This document shows, one piece after another, positions 8,719 to 16,995 of a DNA stretch of 64,000 bases. The position numbers and the translations under genes were made by a program. The stretch spans positions 97,850-161,849 of the forward strand of contig CAWCGF010000044.1 in NCBI GenBank assembly GCA_963794955.1, read 5' to 3'. Under the pieces are notes generated by a model. That model was not told the origin of the DNA, ran no database searches, and saw only the letters and a list, made by a program, of their open reading frames with translations. How positions within the stretch are numbered: the stretch's first letter is position 1; the number at the start of each line of letters is the position of its first letter. The DNA is from JAFDVL01 sp963794955. GTDB lineage: Bacteria > Acidobacteriota > Blastocatellia > RBC074.

Positions 8719-10125
8719 GTGACCCGTTCGGTCAGATCATCGCTCATCATTATGCATCGAGCGCTTGATCTGGCAGCACTGAGCATTGCTTTTGTGATGT
8801 CTGCAGCGCTGACCTCACCCGGATCAGTGCAAAGCGTCAGTCGGTCGGTGCTGGCGCGCGAATCGCACGTTTTTCTTTCATTAACCATCTTGCTCATTAG
8901 TTGGAGCGTCTGTCTTTCCTCACTTTGGCTTTATCGCTCCAAACGCCTCTCACATTGGCAAGATGAACTCTCTGAAGTTCTTAAGGCCGTCAGCCTTTGC
9001 ACGCTCATTCTGGCGACCGCCGAACTCATTCTTGAATGGCAAACCGTCAATCGGTGGGTGCTGTTGAGTTTTTGGTTGTCGGCTTCGGTCTTGTTGTTTT
9101 TGGTGCGGCTGTCGAAGCACTCCGTGTTGCAGCAGTTTCGTTTGCACGGACGCAATCTGCGGCGGGTGGTCATCGTTGGCACAGGCCCGCGCGCCCAGCA
9201 ACTAGCGGAGCGCCTACGGCATCACTCCGAATTGGGCTATATCCTGGTCGGCTTTATTGATGATATTGAGAAGCCCGGCGTCATCGGCACGCTGGCTCAG
9301 ATGGCCGAGATTCTGCGCCACAACGTCGTAGACGAGATGATGATTGCGCTGCCCATCAAAACGTTTTACGAGGAGATGGAAACCATCGTGCAGGTGGCAG
9401 CAGAACAAGGCATCACCGTACGTTTGCATTCCGATTTGTTTTCAGGACAACTCACACGCGCCGTCGCTGAACAGCTTGACAATCAGCCCATACTCTCGCT
9501 CTACACCGGGCCAGAATATGGTTGGGGCTTTCGTCTCAAACAAATTATAGATGTGGCCAGCGCCTTCGTGTTGCTGCTTTTGCTGGCCCCGCTGCTCGTG
9601 TTGATTGCGGTGTTGGTCAAGCTCACCTCGCCCGGTCCAATTTTCTTTGCGCAGGAGCGGTTGGGGTACAACAAATACCCCTTCCGCATGTACAAATTCC
9701 GCACGATGGTCGCGGATGCGGATAAATTGCAAGCGCAACTCGAACACCAGAATGAAGCCATTGGCCCCGTCTTCAAAATCAAACACGATCCGCGGGTCAC
9801 GCCCCTCGGTCAGTTCCTGCGCAAAACGAGCCTTGATGAATTGCCGCAACTCTTCAATGTTTTGCTGGGCGATATTTCGCTTGTCGGGCCGCGTCCGCTG
9901 CCCCGGCGTGATTTCGAGCGTTTCGATGAATATTGGTTCAATCGCCGCTTCAGTGTGAAACCGGGCATCACTTGCATCTGGCAAGTGTCAGGCCGCAGCA
10001 ATACCAACTTCGATCAATGGATCAAGCAGGATTTGGAATACATAGACCAATGGTCACTCACGCTCGATCTGAAGATTTTGCTCAAAACGATTCCCGCTGT
10101 GCTGCGCGGGACAGGCGCTGTCTGA
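8719..10125 (+). CDS. Undecaprenyl-phosphate sugar phosphotransferase (initiating EPS glycosyltransferase)
   Basis: About 468 residues of the WbaP/EpsE type. There are four to five N-terminal membrane helices, then a CoA-binding-like soluble domain (RRVVIVGTGPRAQQLAERL), a final helix (IIDVASAFVLLLLLAPLLVL) and the catalytic sugar transferase domain with SPGPIFFAQERLGY, FRMYKFRTMV, TSLDELPQLFNVL and SLVGPRPLP. It transfers a sugar phosphate to undecaprenyl phosphate to start each repeat unit. I chose the GTG at 8719 because GGGAGGGAG lies 6-8 bases upstream; an in-frame TTG at 8593 would add 42 residues that do not look family-like. It belongs to the EPS operon. Confidence 0.9.
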   Translation: MTRSVRSSLIIMHRALDLAALSIAFVMSAALTSPGSVQSVSRSVLARESHVFLSLTILLISWSVCLSSLWLYRSKRLSHWQDELSEVLKAVSLCTLILATAELILEWQTVNRWVLLSFWLSASVLLFLVRLSKHSVLQQFRLHGRNLRRVVIVGTGPRAQQLAERLRHHSELGYILVGFIDDIEKPGVIGTLAQMAEILRHNVVDEMMIALPIKTFYEEMETIVQVAAEQGITVRLHSDLFSGQLTRAVAEQLDNQPILSLYTGPEYGWGFRLKQIIDVASAFVLLLLLAPLLVLIAVLVKLTSPGPIFFAQERLGYNKYPFRMYKFRTMVADADKLQAQLEHQNEAIGPVFKIKHDPRVTPLGQFLRKTSLDELPQLFNVLLGDISLVGPRPLPRRDFERFDEYWFNRRFSVKPGITCIWQVSGRSNTNFDQWIKQDLEYIDQWSLTLDLKILLKTIPAVLRGTGAV

Positions 10126-10183
10126 GTAAGTGAAGTGGAAGCGTAAATGAGGTTAGTGGCAGCATCTTATTTGCCTGATAAAA

Positions 10184-11719
10184 ATGAATCTTGAGCAATC
10201 CGACAACCCTGGCTTGATGACTTCGCTACCACTGGGCAGGACGGCGTTATGGTGGAGCGGCGGCGCGTTTTGTGGGGCGCTGCTGGGGGCATTGCTAATA
10301 CAGATTTTGAACCTGCCCAAGACATGGGCAGCGTTGCTCTGTCTGGCCCTTGGTGGTGGGTGTGTGACATTGATCTGGGTGGCGCTAAAGCTGCCAATAG
10401 TACCAATCTTGCGCATGGCTTTGCTGGCGAGCTTTTGGTTTCGCTTAGAGATCAATCTGTTTCCCCTCATCAAGGCAGGCCACGAAACACCAGTCGGGTT
10501 GGTTGTTTCGTTGAACTTGCTGCTGTGTGTGATGTTGCTGACGGCCTTCCTGTATGCGCGCTGGCAGAGCGCAGAACCGCGTCAGATTCTGCCGTCGGCG
10601 TATCTTTGGGCGGCCAGCGCGCTGGTGCTACTTAGTGTCTTATCGGTAGTGAATGGCGCAGAAACAGGACTCGGTCTCTATGCCCTGTGGGGGCTGTTAT
10701 ACCAGTTGCTGATCTGTTATGTCGTCGCCGCTCATTTCGGTGCGGTCGCCATCTTGCGGCAGGCGGTGATCTGCCTGGCCCTCGCCATTTTGCTGAATTC
10801 CTTGCTGGGCATCTTGCAATACTTCGATCTTTTCGCGGGCTGGGAATTGCTGGGTGCGACGACCAGTGATCGTCAGATGAAGCTGCCCGGCCTGGAGGTT
10901 TCCCGCGCCTCAGGTTTGGTTGAGTCGGCGAATAGCTTTGGCTGGGTGCTCGTCAGTTTTTGTCCCGTTATTATCACGCCGGTACTACTCGCACAGAACG
11001 CCCTGCGTGCCTGGGAGCGGCGGCTTTGTGGGCTTGCTTTTTTCTGCGGGGTTGCCGCACTACTCCTGACGTTTTCGCGCGGCAGTTGGATGGCGTTCGC
11101 CGCGAGTTGCCCTCTCTTAGCCATCTTCGTGTTGCGCGCGCTGCCGGCCAGAGAACGCTGGCGAATGATCTTCCGCTTGGCTGGGATGCTGGTCTTATTA
11201 GTGCTTTTGAGCCTGCCTTTTCTGGGACCTTTTTCTGCGCGGCTGTTTGGGGAAGACGATGGGGCTGCCGAATCGCGCTTTTCGTTGATGGAAGTCGCCG
11301 TCGAAATGATCCAGCAAAATCCTTGGCTGGGCGTAGGGCTGAGCAGTTATGAAGCTGTGATGCGACGTTATGATCACACCGCAGATTTTATCAGCGAGCA
11401 TTTTCCCTATCCTGTCCACAACATGTTTTTACATATCGCAGCGGAGGCCGGTATCCCGGCGCTGCTTTGTTTGCTGCTGATGGTGCTCGCCCTGCTGGCC
11501 TGCGGATGGCAGACGTGGCAGCGCAAAGACGCGGCCAACGCACTGCCACGCGCGCTGGCGCTTGGACTCATGATGGGGGTGTTAGCCTACCTGATGACCG
11601 GGCTGAAAGAGCCGAGTTCCTTTGACTCAGGCCAGCTTCGCGCGCTGTTTTTGCTGGGCGGATTGCTTGTCGCTGCCGAACGCGCCAGTCGCCCTAGCAC
11701 CAGGAGGACCGAAAAATGA
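10184..11719 (+). CDS. O-antigen ligase/polymerase-family membrane protein (Wzy_C)
   Basis: A 511-residue protein with about 11-12 predicted membrane helices and one larger periplasmic loop in the second half. The loop region contains SRGSWMAFAAS and, after it, ESRFSLMEVAVEMIQQNPWLGVGLSSYE and FPYPVHNMFLHIAAEAGIPALL, the conserved blocks of the Wzy_C family (the NP-GxG and HN-F---E-G pattern). Such proteins polymerise repeat units or ligate glycan in the periplasm. Placed between the initiating transferase and the flippase, it is most likely the EPS polymerase. Its stop overlaps the next gene's start (ATGA). Confidence 0.85.
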   Translation: MNLEQSDNPGLMTSLPLGRTALWWSGGAFCGALLGALLIQILNLPKTWAALLCLALGGGCVTLIWVALKLPIVPILRMALLASFWFRLEINLFPLIKAGHETPVGLVVSLNLLLCVMLLTAFLYARWQSAEPRQILPSAYLWAASALVLLSVLSVVNGAETGLGLYALWGLLYQLLICYVVAAHFGAVAILRQAVICLALAILLNSLLGILQYFDLFAGWELLGATTSDRQMKLPGLEVSRASGLVESANSFGWVLVSFCPVIITPVLLAQNALRAWERRLCGLAFFCGVAALLLTFSRGSWMAFAASCPLLAIFVLRALPARERWRMIFRLAGMLVLLVLLSLPFLGPFSARLFGEDDGAAESRFSLMEVAVEMIQQNPWLGVGLSSYEAVMRRYDHTADFISEHFPYPVHNMFLHIAAEAGIPALLCLLLMVLALLACGWQTWQRKDAANALPRALALGLMMGVLAYLMTGLKEPSSFDSGQLRALFLLGGLLVAAERASRPSTRRTEK

Positions 11720-13155
11720 AAGCCAAAGGGGAATCTTTCAAAACTACGCCCCCGCTTTCGGCCTCGCTCACCCGCAAAGCCGCCTGGTTGGTTTGGTCGG
11801 GGGTTGTCAATTTAGCTAATAGCGTTTTGCTGTGGATGGTGCTGGCGCGTTGGCGCGAGGCCGCTGAGGTGGGGCGCTTTACGATTGCCGTCAGCCTTTA
11901 CCTGACCTTTGTTGCGCTCTGCTCGCTTGGACTGGGGCCATATTTAGTGAGCGAGATGACACGCCGCAAAGAAAGGGATGGCACGCATCTTTCTTTCATG
12001 GCCAGTGCCGCACTGTTTTTGCTGCTGGGTTCATTGGCTTTTGCCGTGCTGATGTGCGCGACAGGATGGGTGGTGAGTGATTCCGCTGAAGTGCGAATTA
12101 CAACGGCGCTGCTGAGCTTGGCGCTGCTGCCAACCGGGCTGATCGTCACTGCCGAAGCTGTCTTCATTGCTAACGGGCAAACGCGTGTGATTGCGTTGGC
12201 CAATACCGTCGAGAACGTCTTTCGCACGCTGGTTCCGCTGGGGTTGGTGCTGGGGGGCTATCAGCTTCCTCTTATTGGCTTGTCCTTGGTGGGCGCGCGC
12301 TTGCTGGCGTGTTTCGTCTACGCGATGGCGGCCAAGAAGCACTGGTCATCGCTCAGGCTGGCACAACGAAACGAGATGGTTGCGCTAGCCAAAGTCACAC
12401 CGACGTTTGCTGGCATTACGATTTTTTCCGCTATTCATTGGCAAGTGGCTGTGCTGCTGCTCGGTTGGCTCGGCAGCGAGGTAGCAGCCGCGCATTACGG
12501 GGTCGCCTCGCGTTTTCTGGTACCCGTTGCAGTGCTGCTTGCGAGTTATACGAGCATCATTCAACCCGAAGCAACAAAGCGGGCGCTTACCTCGCCGCTG
12601 GCCTTGGGAGCATTCCTTTCGCATGCCTTGCGGCTGGTGCTGGTGTTGGCCTTGCCCTTTGTCGCGGGCACATGGTTGCTGGCACGGCAGGCGCTGGCCT
12701 GGCTCTTTGGCGTGCAATATAGCGATGCGGCAAGCGCACTTGGCTTGTTAGCGGCAAGTGCGTTGCCCTTGAGCCTGGTGATGATCGTGGCCAGAGGATT
12801 AGTGGCGACCAACCATCAGCGCGTGGATTTGCTGGGCAACCTCACCGGTGTCATTAGCTGTTGCCTGTTCGGCTTGCTGTTGATTCCCAGCTATGGCGCA
12901 ACGGGGGCCGCGGCGGCGCATCTACTTTCGATGACGGCACTGGCTTTGGTGGAAATTGGCTATGCCGTCCGCCATTTATTTCGCGTCGAAATCGGCAGAA
13001 CGCTTGTGGTGTGTTTGGTGCCGCTGAGCTTGATGATGGTCGTTGTTTGGCAGGCGCGGGTGTGGGGCTTATGGAGCGCGGTGCTGCTGGGCGCGCTCGT
13101 GTATTTCGCCCTGTTTGGGTTATTCCAACTTCATTCTAAAACAGAAATCGGGTGA
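11716..13155 (+). CDS. Wzx-type oligosaccharide flippase
   Basis: A 479-residue protein with about 12-14 hydrophobic helices and few charged loops, in the MOP/PST polysaccharide flippase family. N-terminal SLTRKAAWLVWSGVVNLANS and the later SYTSIIQPEATKRA match the usual positions in Wzx proteins. It moves undecaprenyl-linked repeat units across the inner membrane for the polymerase encoded just upstream, with which it shares a 4-base ATGA overlap, so translation is probably coupled. Confidence 0.85.
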   Translation: MKAKGESFKTTPPLSASLTRKAAWLVWSGVVNLANSVLLWMVLARWREAAEVGRFTIAVSLYLTFVALCSLGLGPYLVSEMTRRKERDGTHLSFMASAALFLLLGSLAFAVLMCATGWVVSDSAEVRITTALLSLALLPTGLIVTAEAVFIANGQTRVIALANTVENVFRTLVPLGLVLGGYQLPLIGLSLVGARLLACFVYAMAAKKHWSSLRLAQRNEMVALAKVTPTFAGITIFSAIHWQVAVLLLGWLGSEVAAAHYGVASRFLVPVAVLLASYTSIIQPEATKRALTSPLALGAFLSHALRLVLVLALPFVAGTWLLARQALAWLFGVQYSDAASALGLLAASALPLSLVMIVARGLVATNHQRVDLLGNLTGVISCCLFGLLLIPSYGATGAAAAHLLSMTALALVEIGYAVRHLFRVEIGRTLVVCLVPLSLMMVVVWQARVWGLWSAVLLGALVYFALFGLFQLHSKTEIG

Positions 13156-13165
13156 GAAAGAAATT

Positions 13166-14311
13166 ATGCAACGCCTTCAGGGTCAAGGAATGACTGCTAC
13201 CCGCCGCGAGCTTTCGCCCGCGCCGAAAGCATCGGCTGCGCGCGCGCGCTGGCCGCGCATCTTGATGGTCGGAGCGCATCCGACGCGCACGCTCGGCGGC
13301 ATCAGCGCGGTCATCAATGAACTATTGCGTTCGTCGCTCACGACAGAATTTGACCTTCGCCATCTGGCCTCGCAGATAGATGAATATCGCCGATTCGGCA
13401 AGCTGGCGTTGGCGATGACGGCTTATGTGCGCTTCTTCCTGTGCTTACTTTGGTGGCGTCCGCAATTGATTTACGTGCATGTTGGCAGCAACGCCAGCCT
13501 GTATCGCAAAGCGGTATTCATCACGCTGGCACGCTGGTCACGACGCGCTGTTCTCACCCATTTTCATGCGGGGGATTTCGATCATTATTATGAACAGCAA
13601 AGCCGTCTCGGTCAGTGGCTAATCCGCGCTGGATTAGGCCAGAGTCACCGGCTCATTGCCGTCTCGAATGCTACGGCAGCGCGACTGCACGCGCTGTTGC
13701 CACAAGCCGAAATCACCATGATTCCCAATGGAGTCGAGACCACAGCGTTTACCCCGCCTGATCGCCCGCAAGATGGGTTGGTGCGGCTGTTGTTTGTGGG
13801 CGCGATGGGCAAGCTGAAAGGGGAGCGGGATTTGCTGGAAGCCGTACAGCGTGTTGTTGCTCGCGTGCCTAAGCTGCGGCTCTTACTGCTTGGGCACGGG
13901 GCGGAAGCGATAGCGGCGCTTTGCCAACAAGACAATTTGGCTTTGCTCCTTGAGCATTGTGGCCCGGTTCCACATCACGAGCGGCATGCGTTCTTCCGGC
14001 GCGCCGATTTTTTTGTCCTGCCGAGTTATGGCGAAGGCATGCCTATCGCTGTGTTGGAAGCTCTGGCGGCGGGATTGCCCATCATTGCCACCCGCGTCGG
14101 CGGCATTCCTGAATTGATTGAAAACGAAGTGGAAGGCTTTCTGCTTGCACCGGGAGATGTCGCTACGTTAGCAGCGCGGATTGAATGCCTGACCACTGAT
14201 CCACGCCTGCGCGAGCAGATGGGGGAGCGTGGTCGAGAGAAAGCGCGCCAGTTCGATCAGCAAGTGATGATCACGCGATTGACGCAGGAAATCCGCCGCC
14301 TCCTGGACTGA
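13166..14311 (+). CDS. GT4-family glycosyltransferase
   Basis: About 381 residues with a GT-B fold. The N-terminal Rossmann half begins ILMVGAHPTRTLGGISAVIN, containing the GG loop. The C-terminal half carries IPNGVETTAF, LLFVGAMGKLKGERDLLEA and the EX7E motif in GEGMPIAVLEALAAGLPIIAT, then GGIPELIE. It adds a sugar to the growing EPS repeat unit from a nucleotide-sugar on the cytoplasmic face. The ATG at 13166 lies 10 bases after the flippase stop, preceded by GAGAAAG; an ATG at 13190 is possible. The sugar is not predictable. Confidence 0.88.
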   Translation: MQRLQGQGMTATRRELSPAPKASAARARWPRILMVGAHPTRTLGGISAVINELLRSSLTTEFDLRHLASQIDEYRRFGKLALAMTAYVRFFLCLLWWRPQLIYVHVGSNASLYRKAVFITLARWSRRAVLTHFHAGDFDHYYEQQSRLGQWLIRAGLGQSHRLIAVSNATAARLHALLPQAEITMIPNGVETTAFTPPDRPQDGLVRLLFVGAMGKLKGERDLLEAVQRVVARVPKLRLLLLGHGAEAIAALCQQDNLALLLEHCGPVPHHERHAFFRRADFFVLPSYGEGMPIAVLEALAAGLPIIATRVGGIPELIENEVEGFLLAPGDVATLAARIECLTTDPRLREQMGERGREKARQFDQQVMITRLTQEIRRLLD

Positions 14312-14355
14312 AAAGGTAGAGCAAAGGGGCAAGGTTACTCTACAAAAAAAAGACG

Positions 14356-15642
14356 ATGAATAAATTACACGGAATGATAATTTTTCTCTCTGCCCTGATG
14401 ATTCGCCTCTTGACGGGATGGCCGGTGTTGCTGCACCCGGAGGCGGCTGGCAGCCCGGATGCCGTGGGCTACCATGAATTGGCCAGGGGGCTGTTGCATG
14501 GGCAGTTTCCCAGCCTCTTTCGCACGCCGGGCTATCCTTTGTTTCTGGTCTTGACAGGCGCTACTTCGAGCGAGCACATCGGTGCCGCACTGATTGTGCA
14601 AATGCTCCTGGATTCGTTGAGCGCGGTGTTGCTGGCCGCGCTTGCCTGGCGCTTATGGCAAGGCGCAATGACTTCCTTGCTGGCGGGATTGTTTTATGCT
14701 TTCTGTCCCGTAATGGCGCGGCTCTGCGCTTATATTCTCAGCGAGCAATTGGCGATCTTTCTGATTCTCGCGGCGCTTTATCTGGCGCTTGTCTATCCCT
14801 CACGGCGCGGCTTGGCGCTGCAAACTTGCTGCTGGTTTGCGGCGACGATGGTGCGGCCTTCGTTCGTGCCGTTGCCGTTGCTAGCGAGCGTCTTTTTGCT
14901 GCTACGTCCTCGGCTGAATGTCGCTTGGAAAAAACAACTCACGGTAATTGGAAGCTACTCGCTGCTGGTCATAAGTTGGATCGGATTCAATTACGCGCGG
15001 TCAGGCCTGGCGGTGCTGACGACGAATCCACAGGTTTCGTTTTACATCTACGAACCGCCGACCGTTCGGATGGTGGATCAACTTTCATGGCCGGGCTATC
15101 TTCGTTTGGCGGTGCTGAATCCGCCTGAATATGATCGGCTGTTTGCGGTTCATCAAACGGCTATCGCCCACGAATTACTGCCCACCCAAAATCCGCCGCC
15201 CGATAATTTATGGTTCACCAAAGATGACCCAGCGGCCATCCACGCCATCGGCGCACGGGCGCACGCGTTAGTAGTCGGGCGAACAGGAACGTTGATGGGA
15301 ATTCATTTGGTGGGAATTCTTCAGTCGCTCCGACCGAAATGGAATTCGGCAGGCCTGCTGAATCGCTGGCTGGATGGGTTGCGTCTCGCTTTGTTGCCCC
15401 TTGCAGTTTGGTTGCTGCTAAAAAGAAGAGAATGGTGGTGGCTGGCGTTGCTGCTGGTATGGACGGCGTATGCGTTGTTGCCGCCGGGGCCTGTCTCTGC
15501 GTGGCGTTTTCGCTCTCTGGCCGAGCCGATTTTTAGTTTGACATTGGCCGCAGCACTAGCCCCGATGCTGGGGAATTTATGGGCGTTACGGCCACGCCAA
15601 AATGCAGCGGGTTTTCCGCTGACTGAAACAAAACCCTCGTAG
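14356..15642 (+). CDS. GT39/ArnT-like integral membrane glycosyltransferase (GT-C)
   Basis: A 428-residue protein with about 9-10 membrane helices. The first periplasmic loop carries SPDAVGYHELARGLLHGQFP followed by RTPGYPLFLV, the acidic-residue loop and R-PGYP segment seen in GT39/PMT-ArnT family proteins, which use polyprenyl-phosphate sugars in the periplasm. It probably decorates the polysaccharide or a lipid. It lies 44 bases after the GT4 gene and ends at a hairpin. Which acceptor it uses is unknown. Confidence 0.72.
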   Translation: MNKLHGMIIFLSALMIRLLTGWPVLLHPEAAGSPDAVGYHELARGLLHGQFPSLFRTPGYPLFLVLTGATSSEHIGAALIVQMLLDSLSAVLLAALAWRLWQGAMTSLLAGLFYAFCPVMARLCAYILSEQLAIFLILAALYLALVYPSRRGLALQTCCWFAATMVRPSFVPLPLLASVFLLLRPRLNVAWKKQLTVIGSYSLLVISWIGFNYARSGLAVLTTNPQVSFYIYEPPTVRMVDQLSWPGYLRLAVLNPPEYDRLFAVHQTAIAHELLPTQNPPPDNLWFTKDDPAAIHAIGARAHALVVGRTGTLMGIHLVGILQSLRPKWNSAGLLNRWLDGLRLALLPLAVWLLLKRREWWWLALLLVWTAYALLPPGPVSAWRFRSLAEPIFSLTLAAALAPMLGNLWALRPRQNAAGFPLTETKPS

Positions 15643-15684
15643 CCCCGGGCAGGAGTTTTCGTCTTTCAACTCCCGCGAGGGGCT
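15641..15684. terminator. Hairpin between GT-C and deacetylase genes
   Basis: AGCCCC...GGAGTT (15641-15657) pairs with AACTCC...GGGGCT (15668-15684) with a small internal loop, directly over the stop codon. No T-run follows, so it may be a processing or stability hairpin inside the operon rather than a full terminator. Confidence 0.4.
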
Positions 15685-15706
15685 ACCGCTTTCGAGGAGG
15701 CCCGAA

Positions 15707-16759
15707 TTGTATCAAATGAATTTGTTTTGGAAGCGTTCGCTTAAATCCGTTGCCGCTCCGCTCGCGCGCGGCTGGACAGTAGCGAGAAATGTCATTGTCA
15801 ATGGCGCTGACGGGAATGCGCAGGTGGTGATTCTGGCCTATCACCGGGTTGTGACCAGCGTGGCGCAAGCTGAGCAGGATTCTATTTATGGCCTGGTCAT
15901 TTCTACCGAAAGCTTCGCACGCCATCTCGAAATCGTGCGCAAGCATTATGACGTATTGTCGTTGGATGAAGCCTTGCGGGCGCTCAGTGGTGAGCGACAG
16001 CTCAAACGAGCGGCAGCCGTCATCACTTTCGATGACGGTTATCGCGATGTATATGAAAACGCCTGGCCGGTACTAAAACGAATGAGGTTGCCCGCCGTTG
16101 TTTATGTGCCAACTGCATTTATTGGAAAGGATCGCCTCCTGGATCACGACCGCTTGTATTGGCTCGTGTTGCAGGCGCACCGCGCGGGCATTGATTTGAA
16201 ACAGCCGCTGACAGCCGCTGGGATGGCACCGCAACAAGTTGCACGACTCTGTGCTTTGCGTCAGATCGCAGACGTGGCGGACACGCTGAATTACCACCCG
16301 TTTGTGGTACGACAAGCAATCTTACAACGCCTGGAAGTGGCGCTGCGAGACGTGATGCATGAATATCCATCCAGTTATGAATTGATGTCTTGGGAGATGA
16401 TCCGAGAGATGGCGGACGGTGGCGTCACCTTTGGCGCGCATTCAGATCATCATCTCATTCTGACGCTGGAATCAGAGGCCACGGTCGAAGACGAAATTCG
16501 CCGCAGCAAGCGACGCTTGGAAGCGCAGCTCAACTGTTGCATCCGGCATTTCGCGTATCCCAACGGGTATTCCAACGCAACGATCAAAGCCATGCTGGTA
16601 CGCGCAGGCTTTGCTTCCGCTGTCACGACCGAACGCACGATTGTCAAACGCAGCGATGATGCTCTGGCACTGGGACGTATCAGTCTGTGTGAAGAATCTA
16701 CGCGCGGGATTACTGGAACTTATTCAGAGTCGGTGGCGCGCTTGCGACTCGCCGCGTAA
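15707..16759 (+). CDS. Polysaccharide deacetylase (NodB-type, CE4)
   Basis: 350 residues. The NodB motif 1 is ITFDDGYRDVYENAWPVLK (about residues 105-123, with the metal/catalytic Asp pair), and motif 2 is FGAHSDHHLILT at about 243, supplying the two metal histidines. These enzymes remove N-acetyl groups from polysaccharides, here probably from the EPS before or during export. The start is TTG at 15707 with GAGGAGG seven bases upstream; the ATG at 15716 is the alternative. A 7-bp hairpin (16766-16786, CTCCGGG/CCCGGAG) follows the gene. Confidence 0.87.
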   Translation: MYQMNLFWKRSLKSVAAPLARGWTVARNVIVNGADGNAQVVILAYHRVVTSVAQAEQDSIYGLVISTESFARHLEIVRKHYDVLSLDEALRALSGERQLKRAAAVITFDDGYRDVYENAWPVLKRMRLPAVVYVPTAFIGKDRLLDHDRLYWLVLQAHRAGIDLKQPLTAAGMAPQQVARLCALRQIADVADTLNYHPFVVRQAILQRLEVALRDVMHEYPSSYELMSWEMIREMADGGVTFGAHSDHHLILTLESEATVEDEIRRSKRRLEAQLNCCIRHFAYPNGYSNATIKAMLVRAGFASAVTTERTIVKRSDDALALGRISLCEESTRGITGTYSESVARLRLAA

Positions 16760-16796
16760 CGAATGCTCCGGGCAATGCACCCGGAGTTAACTGAAC

Positions 16797-16912
16797 CCTA
16801 ACTACCGAACAAGGAGTGGAATCCATGAGGACTGTTTTAATTACCGGCTCCGCCCGATTGAGCATGGCAAAAGCAACCCTGTTCTTTGCCAAACTTGAGT
16901 TTGATGTCATTG
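16797..16912 (+). pseudogene. Truncated duplicate of the epimerase gene's leader and 5' end
   Basis: This stretch closely matches the region 20180-20283 that starts the epimerase-WecG gene: both have TAACTAC(C/T)GAA-AAGGAG, then an ATG and TACTGTTTTAATTACCGG-like sequence. The encoded peptide MRTVLITGSARL...ATLFFAKLEFDVIG parallels MSTVLITGSAGL...ATLFFANLGFDVIG, but the Rossmann glycine pattern is damaged. The similarity stops after the GATGTCATTGG segment. The frame stays open into the following dehydrogenase gene, but the dehydrogenase has its own start and signal peptide. I read this as a duplication scar. Confidence 0.75.
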
Positions 16913-16995
16913 GTCGTTCGCACGGCTGTTCCGCCTTCTCACAGTTGGACGAGCGCTCCACACTCTCCCACCGACTCAACCCAAGGAATAGTTTT

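Noticed and set aside
16816..16995. N-terminal extension of the sugar dehydrogenase
   Set aside because: The extension is a truncated epimerase copy, and a normal signal peptide starts at 16996.
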